DNA from: Haloarculaceae archaeon
GTDB lineage: Archaea; Halobacteriota; Halobacteria; Halobacteriales; Haloarculaceae
Reading direction: 5' to 3'
Assembly: GCA_018609665.1 (NCBI GenBank)
Contig: JAHENN010000226.1
Coordinates: 1 to 11,636 of the forward strand
DNA: 11,636 bases
Below the pieces are notes generated by a model. It ran no database searches. It was not told the DNA's origin and saw only the letters and a program-made list of their open reading frames with translations. Positions 1-7,001 of this stretch are shown here, one piece after another. The translations under genes and the position numbers were made by a program. Positions within the stretch are counted from its first letter, which is position 1. The number at the start of each line of letters is the position of its first letter.

Positions 1-1623
1 CCCGCGGCCGTCCAGACGGCCTACGTCGGGCTGTTCGGGCTCACGGCGCTGGCCTGCGTCGGCGGGCTGGCGCGGCTGCCGGCCGTCGACGCTCCCGACG
101 TCCGCCGGGGTCTGCGGGCGCTGCTGCTGCTCAGCGCCGCCTGGGCGGTCGCGCAGGCCGGCTACCTCCTCGCGCCGCCGCGGCTCGCGATGGCCTGCTA
201 CACGGTCGGGCTCGTCGTCGGGCTGGCGACGATCGGTGCCTGGCTCTACTTCTGCTCGGCGTACGCCGGCCGGCGGTCGACGTACCGCCGGCTCGCGGTC
301 GCTGGATACCTCGCCGTCATCAGTTTCAAGCTCACCAACCCCTGGCACGGGCTCTACTTCGAGACGTCGGTCGTCGCGACCCCGTTCCCGCACGTCGTCG
401 TCCGTGAGTCGGCCGCCTTCTGGGTCATCGCCGGCACGTCGTACGTCCTGTCGGCGCTGGGCTTCTACCTGCTCGCCGAGGCCTTCGAGACGTCTCGCCC
501 AGCACCCCGGGGGGCGAAGGTCGTCGTCGCCCTGGCGGCGCTGCCGGTCGGGCTCGACGCGGCCGGCTACCTCTCGCCGCTGGTGCTGGGGCTGAACTAC
601 GAGTCGGTCGGCGTCGGCCTGTTCGCCCTCGGCGCGCTGTACGCCGTCCGGGAGCCGTTCTTCGCGGTCGGGCGGTACGGCCGGCCGCAGCTGCTCGAGG
701 CGCTCGACGACCCGGTCGTCATCCTCGGCGACGACGGACGCGTCCGCGACCACAACGCCGCGGCGGCGGAGCTGTTCCCGTCGCTGGCCGACGGCGAGGC
801 GCCGCCGGGGGCGGTCGTCGACACCGACGGCGGCCCCACCGGCGACGGCGGGGTCGTCGAGCTGGAGCGGGACGGCGAGCGGCGGCACTTCCTCGTCGAG
901 ACCACCCCCATCACGGTCGGGGAGACGGAGGTCGGCCGCGGGGTCGTCTACACGGACGTGACGGCCATCGAGCGGCAGCGGCGGCGGCTCCGCGAGAAGG
1001 ACGACCAGCTCGAGGGGTTCGCGACCGCCATCACCCACGAACTCCGCAACAGCGTCGGCATCATCGGCGGGCAGGCCGACCTCGTCGCCCGGGCCGCCGA
1101 CGAGGCCGACGACCCGGAACTCGGCGCACACGCGGAGTCCATCGCCGAGGAGGCCGCCGACATCGAGAGCGTCGTCGAGGAGCTGCAGGCGCTGGCCCGC
1201 TACAGCCAGACGGTCTCCGGCACGACGACGCTCGACCTCGGCGAGGCCGTCCGGACCGCGCGACGGCAGGCCGACGTCGACGTCGCGGTGTCCGTCGAAC
1301 GCCCGGTCGACGTCGAGGCCAGCCGCGAGCGGCTCGTCGAACTGTTCCGCCGGGTCCTCGAGTTCGCCGACCGCAACGGCGCCTCGACGGTCACCGCCCG
1401 CGGTCGCGACGACGGCTTCACCGTCGTCGACGACGGCCTCTCGCTGGCGGGGTTCGACGAGCAGGAGGTCTTCGCCTACGGCAACGCGGTGCCGAACGCG
1501 GAGACGGCGATGCTGCTGCCCAACGTCAAGACGCTGGCGGCGAGCCACGGCTGGTCGGTGACGGTCGACGACGACGCCGACGGGACGAAGCTCGACGTCC
1601 GCCGGGTCGAGACGCGGCCGTGA
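1..1623 (+). CDS. 7TM-PAS sensor histidine kinase with degenerate ATPase domain (5' partial)
   Basis: The frame is open from base 1 with no ATG or GTG before 190, so the start lies upstream. Seven hydrophobic segments (codons about 6-26, 37-57, 65-88, 95-112, 140-162, 171-191, 203-221), including a TNPWHGLY loop, resemble the haloarchaeal 7TM sensor-kinase N-terminus. A PAS-like segment follows (about codons 230-320, with DDPVVILGDDGRV and a closing VVYTDVTAIERQRRRL). Then comes a HisKA helix with the H-box ITHELRN, phospho-acceptor His at codon 346 (bases 1036-1038). The ATPase part is unusual. The N-box Asn is absent (LFRRVLEFADRNGA), the G1 motif is only DDGLSLAG, and no GTGFGL-like G2/lid is seen. 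It should sit in the cytoplasmic membrane and sense a membrane or intracellular cue. No response regulator is in view. It ends 4 bases from the convergent gene. Family assignment is confident; kinase activity is doubtful. Confidence 0.88.
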   Translation, partial: PAAVQTAYVGLFGLTALACVGGLARLPAVDAPDVRRGLRALLLLSAAWAVAQAGYLLAPPRLAMACYTVGLVVGLATIGAWLYFCSAYAGRRSTYRRLAVAGYLAVISFKLTNPWHGLYFETSVVATPFPHVVVRESAAFWVIAGTSYVLSALGFYLLAEAFETSRPAPRGAKVVVALAALPVGLDAAGYLSPLVLGLNYESVGVGLFALGALYAVREPFFAVGRYGRPQLLEALDDPVVILGDDGRVRDHNAAAAELFPSLADGEAPPGAVVDTDGGPTGDGGVVELERDGERRHFLVETTPITVGETEVGRGVVYTDVTAIERQRRRLREKDDQLEGFATAITHELRNSVGIIGGQADLVARAADEADDPELGAHAESIAEEAADIESVVEELQALARYSQTVSGTTTLDLGEAVRTARRQADVDVAVSVERPVDVEASRERLVELFRRVLEFADRNGASTVTARGRDDGFTVVDDGLSLAGFDEQEVFAYGNAVPNAETAMLLPNVKTLAASHGWSVTVDDDADGTKLDVRRVETRP

Positions 1624-1627
1624 CCGG

Positions 1628-1906
1628 TCACCGCGTCAGCCGCCCCAGCGGGCCGTCGCCGCCCCGCAGGAACGACATCGACCCCGGGAGCTCGGCCAGA
1701 CAGTCCCGGCAGTACCGGTAGCCGAGCTCGTTGTCGGTCCCGCAGGCGGGACACTCGACGGTGCCGGCCTCGGGGTCGACCGACGCCTCGCCCCGTCGAC
1801 GGTCGGCGCCGCGGCTGCCGAGCCGGTGCACGAGGTAGGCGAACAGGGCGTTGAACGCGAGCAGGCCGACGAGGAGCCATGGCTGTGGCGGACGCTCGAG
1901 CATCAC
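1628..1906 (-). CDS. small membrane-anchored zinc-ribbon protein
   Basis: A 92-residue protein. One hydrophobic helix (residues about 9-28, WLLVGLLAFNALFAYLV) is followed by a charged linker. A four-cysteine zinc ribbon has C52-x2-C55 and C66-x2-C69 (CPACGTDNELGYRYCRDC). The layout suggests a single-pass anchor with a cytoplasmic metal-binding knuckle. Short proteins of this build are common in haloarchaea (I recall a DUF7577-type ribbon) and have no firm function. Starts at 1906 and 1903 (tandem ATG) are equally possible. It is convergent with the kinase gene and divergent from the gene at 2040. A T-rich stretch (minus strand of 1940-1944) or the TATATA at 1960-1965 could be its promoter. 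Coding status is supported by composition and the cysteine pattern; function is unknown. Confidence 0.75.
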   Translation of the reverse strand: MMLERPPQPWLLVGLLAFNALFAYLVHRLGSRGADRRRGEASVDPEAGTVECPACGTDNELGYRYCRDCLAELPGSMSFLRGGDGPLGRLTR

Positions 1907-1978
1907 ACCACCTCCACGTCGACGTACGGCCGCCGGAACAAAAAGCGCAACGGACGCCCTATATACCGCTCCCCACCG

Positions 1979-1992
1979 GGACGGAACCGTCC
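1979..1992. promoter_or_regulatory. 14-base palindrome upstream of the TATA box, possible operator
   Basis: GGACGG-AA-CCGTCC is a perfect 6-base inverted repeat with a 2-base centre. It ends 8 bases before the TATA-like box at 2001-2007, where archaeal activators or repressors often bind, and lies in the divergent intergenic region 1907-2039. A TATATA (1960-1965) lies just left of it. The regulator is unknown; binding is inferred from position and symmetry only. Confidence 0.35.
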
Positions 1993-2000
1993 GTAGAGCA

Positions 2001-2007
2001 ATTATAA
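2001..2007 (+). promoter_or_regulatory. TATA-like box for the gene at 2040
   Basis: ATTATAA is an AT island in GC-rich sequence. A start point about 25 bases downstream would fall near 2031, giving a leader of roughly 9 bases before the ATG at 2040. This matches the short leaders usual in haloarchaea and supports that start over the upstream in-frame ATG at 1851. Confidence 0.55.
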
Positions 2008-2039
2008 CCGCCTATTGTACGCCGGACGGAGACGAGCGT

Positions 2040-2825
2040 ATGGACGCGACCGACGGGGAGGCGTTCGGGGTCGAGAGGCGCTTCGAGCGGGCCGAGACGG
2101 CCCTGCGCCGCGAGCGACGGCGGACCGCCGACGAGGCCGAGGCGCTGCGGGCCTTCGCGGAGCGGGTCGACGAGCTGACGCCGCAGACGGCGGTCCAGCA
2201 GGGCGGGACGGTCGTCCGGACGAGCGTCGCGGCGGGGACGGACGACGGGCTCGAGGCCGTCCGGGAGGCCTACGAGGCGACCGTGATGAGCGTCCCGCAC
2301 TACGAGGCGGAGTACGGCGACGACTACGTCGAGAGCCTCCGGGCGGAGTTCTCGCCGGACCTGGCGGCCGCGCTCACGGACGGGGAGCGGTTCAACGCGC
2401 GGTGCAGACGGGCCCTGCTGTCGGCGGCGGCGGCCTCGCGGTCGGCGCGGGCGTCGCTGCTGGAGACGCTGTCGGGGGAGGCAGAGTCGCTGTCGGCGGC
2501 CGCCGACGCGCTCGACCCCGTCGCCGACGAGCTCGAGGGGTTCGCCGCGCGCTCGCTGTCGGAGGCGCCGTTCGGGACGCTCGACGCCTACCGCGCCCGG
2601 CTGGGCGTCCTCGCGGAGACCGTCGAGGCCGTCGCCGCCCGCCGGCAGGAGACGCTGTTCGACCAGCGCCGCGAGACCGGCCTGCCGACCGACGCGCCCG
2701 ACGTCCCGCAGTACGTCTACCAGGCGGAGCCGTTCGACTACCCCGTCATGGCGACCGCCGCGGAGCTGTCGGCGGCCGTCGACCGGCTCTGCGACGACGT
2801 CGAGCGGGCGATGGCCCGCTGTTGA
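2040..2825 (+). CDS. helical haloarchaeal protein, DUF7260-like
   Basis: A 261-residue, highly charged, mostly helical soluble protein with no signal or membrane segment. Residues 10-47 form an Arg/Glu-rich amphipathic helix. A block at 81-112 (TVMSVPHYEAEYGDDYVESL and following) is the most conserved-looking part and recalls the haloarchaeal family I know as DUF7260. Residues 125-225 are Ala/Ser/Glu-rich likely coiled coil, and the tail carries PQYVYQ and FDYPVM motifs. The ATG at 2040 is chosen because the frame upstream (from 1851) reads as non-acidic, non-conserved sequence and the TATA box lies inside it. The next gene starts 43 bases later on the same strand with its own weak promoter. 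Function is unknown; the family name is from memory. Confidence 0.8.
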   Translation: MDATDGEAFGVERRFERAETALRRERRRTADEAEALRAFAERVDELTPQTAVQQGGTVVRTSVAAGTDDGLEAVREAYEATVMSVPHYEAEYGDDYVESLRAEFSPDLAAALTDGERFNARCRRALLSAAAASRSARASLLETLSGEAESLSAAADALDPVADELEGFAARSLSEAPFGTLDAYRARLGVLAETVEAVAARRQETLFDQRRETGLPTDAPDVPQYVYQAEPFDYPVMATAAELSAAVDRLCDDVERAMARC

Positions 2826-2840
2826 CCCCCGCCGCCAGCG

Positions 2841-2846
2841 TTAGTA
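2841..2846 (+). promoter_or_regulatory. weak TATA-like box for the gene at 2869
   Basis: TTAGTA is centred about 26 bases before the ATG at 2869, the spacing expected for a leaderless archaeal transcript. It lies in an otherwise GC-rich 43-base gap. Support is spacing and local composition only. Confidence 0.35.
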
Positions 2847-2868
2847 CCGCGGCGCCCAACCTGGGCGT

Positions 2869-3054
2869 ATGCCGAGCGCCTACACCTGCGACGGCTGTGG
2901 GGCGACGCTGTCGTCCGGCGACGAACTCATCCGCGAGCCGCGGCCGACCGGCCGGTCGTGGTACTGCCGGTACTGCCGGACGCCGGTGCCGGGGTCGGTC
3001 GGCGAGCGGCTGGCCCACCGCGAGGACGGCTCCCCGACCGACCGCCGGCCCTGA
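2869..3054 (+). CDS. small four-cysteine zinc-finger protein
   Basis: A 61-residue protein with C7-x2-C10 (CDGCG) and C33-x2-C36 (CRYC), the spacing of a small rubredoxin-like or treble-clef zinc site. The tail is short, polar and likely disordered. Haloarchaea encode many such one-domain zinc proteins, some with roles in regulation, but this one cannot be assigned. The start is supported by the first cysteine pair sitting just inside the N-terminus and by a TATA-like hexamer 26 bases upstream. It ends 9 bases before the convergent stop of the transducer gene. It is the second isolated four-cysteine mini-protein in this 1.5 kb. Confidence 0.7.
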   Translation: MPSAYTCDGCGATLSSGDELIREPRPTGRSWYCRYCRTPVPGSVGERLAHREDGSPTDRRP

Positions 3055-3063
3055 CGTCACCTG

Positions 3064-4953
3064 TCACCGGTTGCCGGGCTGCGCCGACGACCCGCCCGCA
3101 CCGTCGGCGACCGGCCGCCGGTCTCCGGAGGTCGGTTCGGCGGCCACGCCGTCGCCCGTCTCGAAGGCGGCCACCCGGTCGGCGAGCGTCGTCGCCACCG
3201 ACTCGAGTTCCTCGACGTCGTCGACGGTGGCGTCGAGCGTCTCGACCTGCGCGGTCGTCCGTTCGGTGACCTCGGCGGCGTCGTCCGCCGTCGACCGGCT
3301 CGTCTCCGCCACCTCGTCGATCATCGCCGCGACCTCCTCCGTCGAGGCCGCCTGGTCGTCGGTCGCGTCGCTGATTTCGGCGACGCCGCGCTCGACCTCC
3401 TCGACGGCGTCGGCGATGTCGTCGAACACCTCTACCGTCTCCTCGACCGTCTCCACACCCCGCTCGACGCGGGTGTTCATCTCCGCGACGCTCGCGGCCG
3501 TCTCGTCGGTCAGCTCGCGGGCCGACGCAACCCGGCGTTCGATCTCCTCGGTCGCGGTCGCCGCCTCCTGTGCCAGCTGTTTCACCTCGTCGGCGACGAC
3601 CGCGAAGCCGTCGCCGCTGCCGTCGGCCCTGGCGGCCTCGATTGAGGCGTTCAGCGCCAGGACGTTCGTCTGGTCGGCGATGTCGCCGATCATGTCGGCG
3701 ATCTCGTCGATCTCGTCCATCCGCTCGTTCAGCGCCGCGATCCGCTCGGCGACGTCGTCGGTCTGGGACTCGATGGCCGCCATCTCGGCCGTGGCCTCGT
3801 TCGCGGCCTCCCGTCCGGCGTCGCCGCGCTCGACGGCGGTCCGCGCCCGCGAGGCGACCTCGTCGGCGCCGGAGGCGATCTCCTCGACCGTCGCCGACAG
3901 CTCGCCCACCTCGTCGGCGGCGGTCTCGAGCCGCTCGTTCTGGGTCCCGGCCCGCGTCGCGACCGCCGAGACGGACCGCTCGACCTCGGTGCTCGACCGC
4001 CGCGCGTCGGTGGTCCGCTCGGCGACGTCGACGGCGGCGGTCGCGGTCGTGTCGGCGAACGACTGGACGTCGGCGACGGTCCGCTCGAACTCGGCGATGG
4101 TCTCGTTGAACGACGCCGCGACGGCGGCCATCGCCTCGTGGTCGACGGAGGCGTCCAGCCGCCGGCCGAGGTCGCCGTCGGCGCACGCGGCCATCGTCGC
4201 CCGGTAGTCGTCGGCGGTCGCCTCCAGCCGCTCGTTCAGCGCTGTCATCTCCTCCTTCTTCCGCGTGGCCTCTTGCCGTTTCTCCTCCGCGAGCTCCTGT
4301 GCCTGCCGTACCTCCTCGAGCTTCTCTCCGATCCGCTCCTCGGTCCGTCGTCGCTGGATGGCGATGGACTGCCAGAGGAACGTGACCGCGGTGGCCAGCA
4401 TCAGCACGCCGACGGCGTGGATGCCGCCCCAGACGACCGGGTTGGCCATGGCCGCCGGGTGGTTGTAGACGGTGAACCACTCGATGAGGCCGAAGACGCT
4501 GTGCTGTGTGGCGACGTAGCCGATGGTGATGCCGAACGGCACCCAGTCCTCGTACAGCGCCACGACCCCGACGCCGACGAAGTAGAGGAAGTGTGCCTCG
4601 ATGAAGCCGCCGGTGAAGTACGCCAGCAGGGCACTGAGGGTCATGAACGCCATCGCGGCGACGGCCGACCGGAGGCGCCGCGGGAGCACCGGCACCGCGG
4701 CGACGGCCAGCAGCCCGGCGACGAGGCCGCCCCCGGCGACGGAGTGCGACAGCGGCACCACCGGGAGTTCCGCCCCGGTGACCGACTGGACGCCGCTGAG
4801 CCGGCTGATTCCGACCACGCCGACGAGCAGGACCGCGGTGACGACCAGAACCCCACGGTGGCGACGACGGAACGATTCGTCGGGAATCTCCGTCCCGTTC
4901 GGCGTGTTCTCGACGTACTCGGCGACGGCCGACCGGACGTTCCCGTTCGACAT
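3064..4953 (-). CDS. methyl-accepting transducer, HtrVIII-like (aerotaxis type)
   Basis: A 629-residue chemotaxis/aerotaxis transducer. Six hydrophobic segments (about 34-52, 68-88, 95-114, 118-134, 138-157, 172-194) carry histidines at 70, 121, 151, 165 and 179, in motifs such as EAHFLYF, ALYEDWVPFG, ATQHSVFGL and VYNHP. This resembles the Halobacterium HtrVIII sensor, reported as related to cytochrome oxidase subunit I and used for oxygen taxis. A coiled region (200-245) and HAMP-like stretch (about 245-296, with CADGDLGRRLD) follow. The long MCP signalling bundle has the hairpin tip at 425-465 (QTNVLALNASIEAARA, GFAVVADEVKQLA), which contacts CheA/CheW. The start is supported by an SD-like GGAG and an AT-containing element about 30 bases upstream. 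No che genes are in the window. The MCP call is certain; oxygen as ligand is inference. Confidence 0.92.
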   Translation of the reverse strand: MSNGNVRSAVAEYVENTPNGTEIPDESFRRRHRGVLVVTAVLLVGVVGISRLSGVQSVTGAELPVVPLSHSVAGGGLVAGLLAVAAVPVLPRRLRSAVAAMAFMTLSALLAYFTGGFIEAHFLYFVGVGVVALYEDWVPFGITIGYVATQHSVFGLIEWFTVYNHPAAMANPVVWGGIHAVGVLMLATAVTFLWQSIAIQRRRTEERIGEKLEEVRQAQELAEEKRQEATRKKEEMTALNERLEATADDYRATMAACADGDLGRRLDASVDHEAMAAVAASFNETIAEFERTVADVQSFADTTATAAVDVAERTTDARRSSTEVERSVSAVATRAGTQNERLETAADEVGELSATVEEIASGADEVASRARTAVERGDAGREAANEATAEMAAIESQTDDVAERIAALNERMDEIDEIADMIGDIADQTNVLALNASIEAARADGSGDGFAVVADEVKQLAQEAATATEEIERRVASARELTDETAASVAEMNTRVERGVETVEETVEVFDDIADAVEEVERGVAEISDATDDQAASTEEVAAMIDEVAETSRSTADDAAEVTERTTAQVETLDATVDDVEELESVATTLADRVAAFETGDGVAAEPTSGDRRPVADGAGGSSAQPGNR

Positions 4954-4997
4954 CGCTCTCCGATACCCGAACCACGGTCAAGAGTATCCGTCTCGGC

Positions 4998-5206
4998 TCA
5001 CCGCTCGATTGAACGTTCCGCCCGCGGTTCGGCCGCACCTGCGTCGCCGGCTCGGCCGACGACGTCGGGCAGGAACGTTGCGAGGAAGCCGACGAAGAAC
5101 AGCGTCGTCGAGGTCGGCGTCTGCTCGATTCGGCTGGCCTTCACCAGCAACTCCCCGGTGACGAGGTACAGCAGCGCCGCGTCCCGCTCGCCCGACGGCG
5201 TCGTCG
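4998..5206 (-). pseudogene. C-terminal fragment of an integral membrane protein (possibly ZIP-type)
   Basis: A minus-strand frame, closed upstream by a stop at 5208-5210 and ending at the stop 4998-5000, reads as the last helices of a membrane protein: DAALLYLVTGELLVKASRIE, then a TTLFFVGFLATFL helix and a polar tail. It has no start codon and no N-terminal part. The GELL...E helix followed by a FFxGFL helix recalls the end of haloarchaeal ZIP metal transporters, but the match is from memory and short. It abuts, out of frame, the radical SAM fragment upstream, so it is most simply the surviving 3' end of a gene cut by a deletion. The transducer start lies 44 bases further on. Confidence 0.5.
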
Positions 5207-5505
5207 GTCAGCGACCGCGTCCCGCTCGCCCGCAGCGTCGTCAGTCCGAGGTCGGTGCCGTGGGCGACGAACTCGACGAGGTCCGGCCGCTGCATCGGGT
5301 CGCCGCCGGAGAGCACGACGAGCTGGCCCTCGGCGAAGCGCCGTGCGTCCTCGAGCAGCGCCATCCCCTCCGCCGTCGACAGCTCGTCGGGGTGCCGTCC
5401 CGGCCGGGCGTCGGCCCGACAGTGGTCGCACGCCAGCTCGCAGGCCTGCGTGACCTCCCAGACGAGGGCCATCGGTCGCTCGGCCGTGTCCGCCGGCGGT
5501 CGCAT
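5194..5505 (-). pseudogene. N-terminal fragment of a radical SAM protein
   Basis: From the ATG at 5505 about 104 codons read as a radical SAM enzyme. WEVTQACELACDHC holds the C22-x3-C26-x2-C29 iron-sulfur motif. HPDELSTAEG and the GGDP S-adenosylmethionine motif (residues 67-70, VVLSGGDPMQRPDL) follow, then GTDLGLTTLRASGT. This pattern fits the radical SAM/SPASM group often found near haem-pathway genes in haloarchaea. After residue about 104 the frame runs on to 4978 as Arg/Pro/Gly-rich shadow sequence, because the DNA there belongs to another gene's end in a different frame. Roughly two thirds of the expected barrel and any SPASM domain are missing, so no active enzyme is expected. The origin is probably a deletion joining two same-strand genes. 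Confidence 0.78.
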
Positions 5506-5797
5506 GGGCGGGTGTACGGCTCCGGGGACGTAGCCGCCCCCCGTCGCTCCCGGCCGGCGGGAGCGGGACCCGAACGTGTTCGAACACGGCTACCGGAGCG
5601 GCCGGGCCCGAATCCGTCGCGTGTCTTCCGGATGCGACCCGGCGACCCTGCCGCGCGACGCGGAGCGTGACGCAGCGTGAGCGCCGTCTCCGACGGGCTC
5701 GACACGGATACCGACCTCCCGCTCGTGGTCCCGCTGCGACGCTTCGTCGTCGGGTCGCGCCCGTCGGCGTCCCGCCGCCCCGGGCGAGCGCTCGACG
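5506..5797. other. stretch with no readable gene
   Basis: About 290 GC-rich bases between the radical SAM start and the end of the protease remnant. No frame shows haloarchaeal coding character throughout. A minus-strand frame (within 5590-5802) contains a short acidic piece (DEASQRDHEREVGIRVEP) that could be a further gene remnant, but it has no recognisable family. No repeats, tRNA or clear promoter were seen, apart from generic sequence before the ATG at 5505. Confidence 0.5.
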
Positions 5798-6903
5798 GAC
5801 ATCGATGCCGTGGTCGTTGTAGAGGCGATAGAAGGCCGTTCCGTAGATGGGGCGTCCCTTCTCGCCGGATCTTAGTGGCAGTTGACCGACCCGTCGGCGC
5901 CAAGGACGCTGAAGCGTGCGATGATGCCGGCGCGCGTCTTCCCGTCGTACTCCGTCAGCGGGACGATGGGGTCGCCGGAGTCGCCGTCGCCGGCCACCAT
6001 GCCGTCTTGATGCCGTCGTTCTCGTAGTCGATACAGTGGTAGCCGGGCGAACTGAGCCCGCTGCCCTCGACGGTGCCCTCCGTCGTACAGGTCGTCGCCC
6101 CGGTGTTGTAGCAGGTCTCGCTCGAGGAGACCAGGTCGTCGACGCCCGGTTCCGGCACGCAACCGCCCACCCGGTACGTCCTGCCGTCGACGTACACCCC
6201 GTCGTCGGTTCCCTGCGACCCCGTGGGGGCGACGAGCGCGTAGTCGGTGTCGGCGTCGTAGCCGTCGACCTCGCCGAACTCGTCGGCGTGCTGGTCGAGG
6301 GTCTTCCCGCGGTTGTCCCCGCAGGTGTCCCGCATGTGGTTCGTCGTCAGCAGTCGCTCGTCGCCGGAGTCGGTGACGCAGAAGCCCGCGCTCCCGACGT
6401 CGTTCGAGGACCGGACCGCGACGCCGCCGGGGACGGGGTCGTAGTCGTCGTGGTGACAGCAGCCGAGCCGCAGGTCGGGCACCACCGTGGTCCGGACCGG
6501 GATGCCGTCCTTCGGGTCAGAGAGGCTGTCCTCGTCGGTGTCGGGGTCGATCTCGGCCGTGACGAGGAGGCCGTTCTTCCCGTCGAACTCCTCGCTCCAC
6601 CGGGCGGAGTAGATGCTCTCGACTCCGGGGTCGTCGGGGTGTTCGTCCACGAGCTCTTCGCGGGCGTTCTTCGAGTTCCTCGTGTGGTCGTGCAACGACT
6701 TCGGGACCTTTTGTATTCGATGACCGTATCGCTGCGTTCGAGCGTCGGGATACGGACGGTGTCGTCGCCGGCGCGGACGACGTCGACGGCCGCAATGCTG
6801 GTAACGCCGAGAGACCCGGCTCCAGCGGCCCGCAGCAGGTTCCGCCGCAGGACGCTCCGTCGCTCCTCCTCGCCTGGCGCAATATGATCGCGAATCTGCT
6901 CAT
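5798..6903 (-). pseudogene. Tat-exported S1 (trypsin-like) serine protease, frameshifted
   Basis: Read across frames the minus strand spells one secreted protease. A twin-arginine signal (SVLRRNLLRAAGAGSLG) leads into IPTLERSDTVIEYK, then VPKSLHDHTRNSK. The catalytic motifs are TTNHM (His, 6336-6338), TDYALV (Asp, 6243-6245) and GDGDSGDP (Ser, 5977-5979), followed by a C-terminal GRPIYGTAFYRLYNDHGIDV. Each transition is explained by loss of one base: at 6709-6712 (AAAA run, restoring EYKK-VPK), near 6001-6004 (restoring KTGMVAGDGDSGDP) and near 5872-5876 (removing the early TAA). A fourth likely loss near 6873-6876 would join the ATG at 6903 to the signal. The intact protein would be roughly 370 residues. 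GDSGDP in place of GDSGGP is unusual. The protease fold call is good, pseudogene status very likely. Confidence 0.8.
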
Positions 6904-6921
6904 CTTAACCGTCGTAGCAAG

Positions 6922-6928
6922 TAATTTA
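6922..6928 (-). promoter_or_regulatory. TATA-like box before the protease remnant
   Basis: On the minus strand TAAATTA stands out in GC-rich surroundings, about 20 bases before the ATG at 6901-6903. It suggests transcription once began at or near that ATG (leaderless) or slightly inside it. It lies in the 98-base gap after the ATPase stop. Confidence 0.4.
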
Positions 6929-7001
6929 CCGACGGACCGGCCGCCACCGCTGGTCTCTCGTTCTCGTGCCGGTCCCCGACGAACACCGGCCCGGGGACCA
7001 A

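Noticed and set aside
2015..4207. A 730-codon plus-strand frame
   Set aside because: It is Arg-rich, then Ser/Ala-rich, a typical antisense or offset shadow of the genes at 2040 and 3064.
2927..5038. A 703-codon open frame on the minus strand
   Set aside because: It is Arg/Gly-rich shadow of the transducer gene in another frame, caused by high GC; no conserved domain or acidic bias.
5798..6903. Programmed frameshifting as an explanation of the broken protease
   Set aside because: At least three shifts would be needed, with no slippery heptamers or structures common to the sites; decay is simpler.
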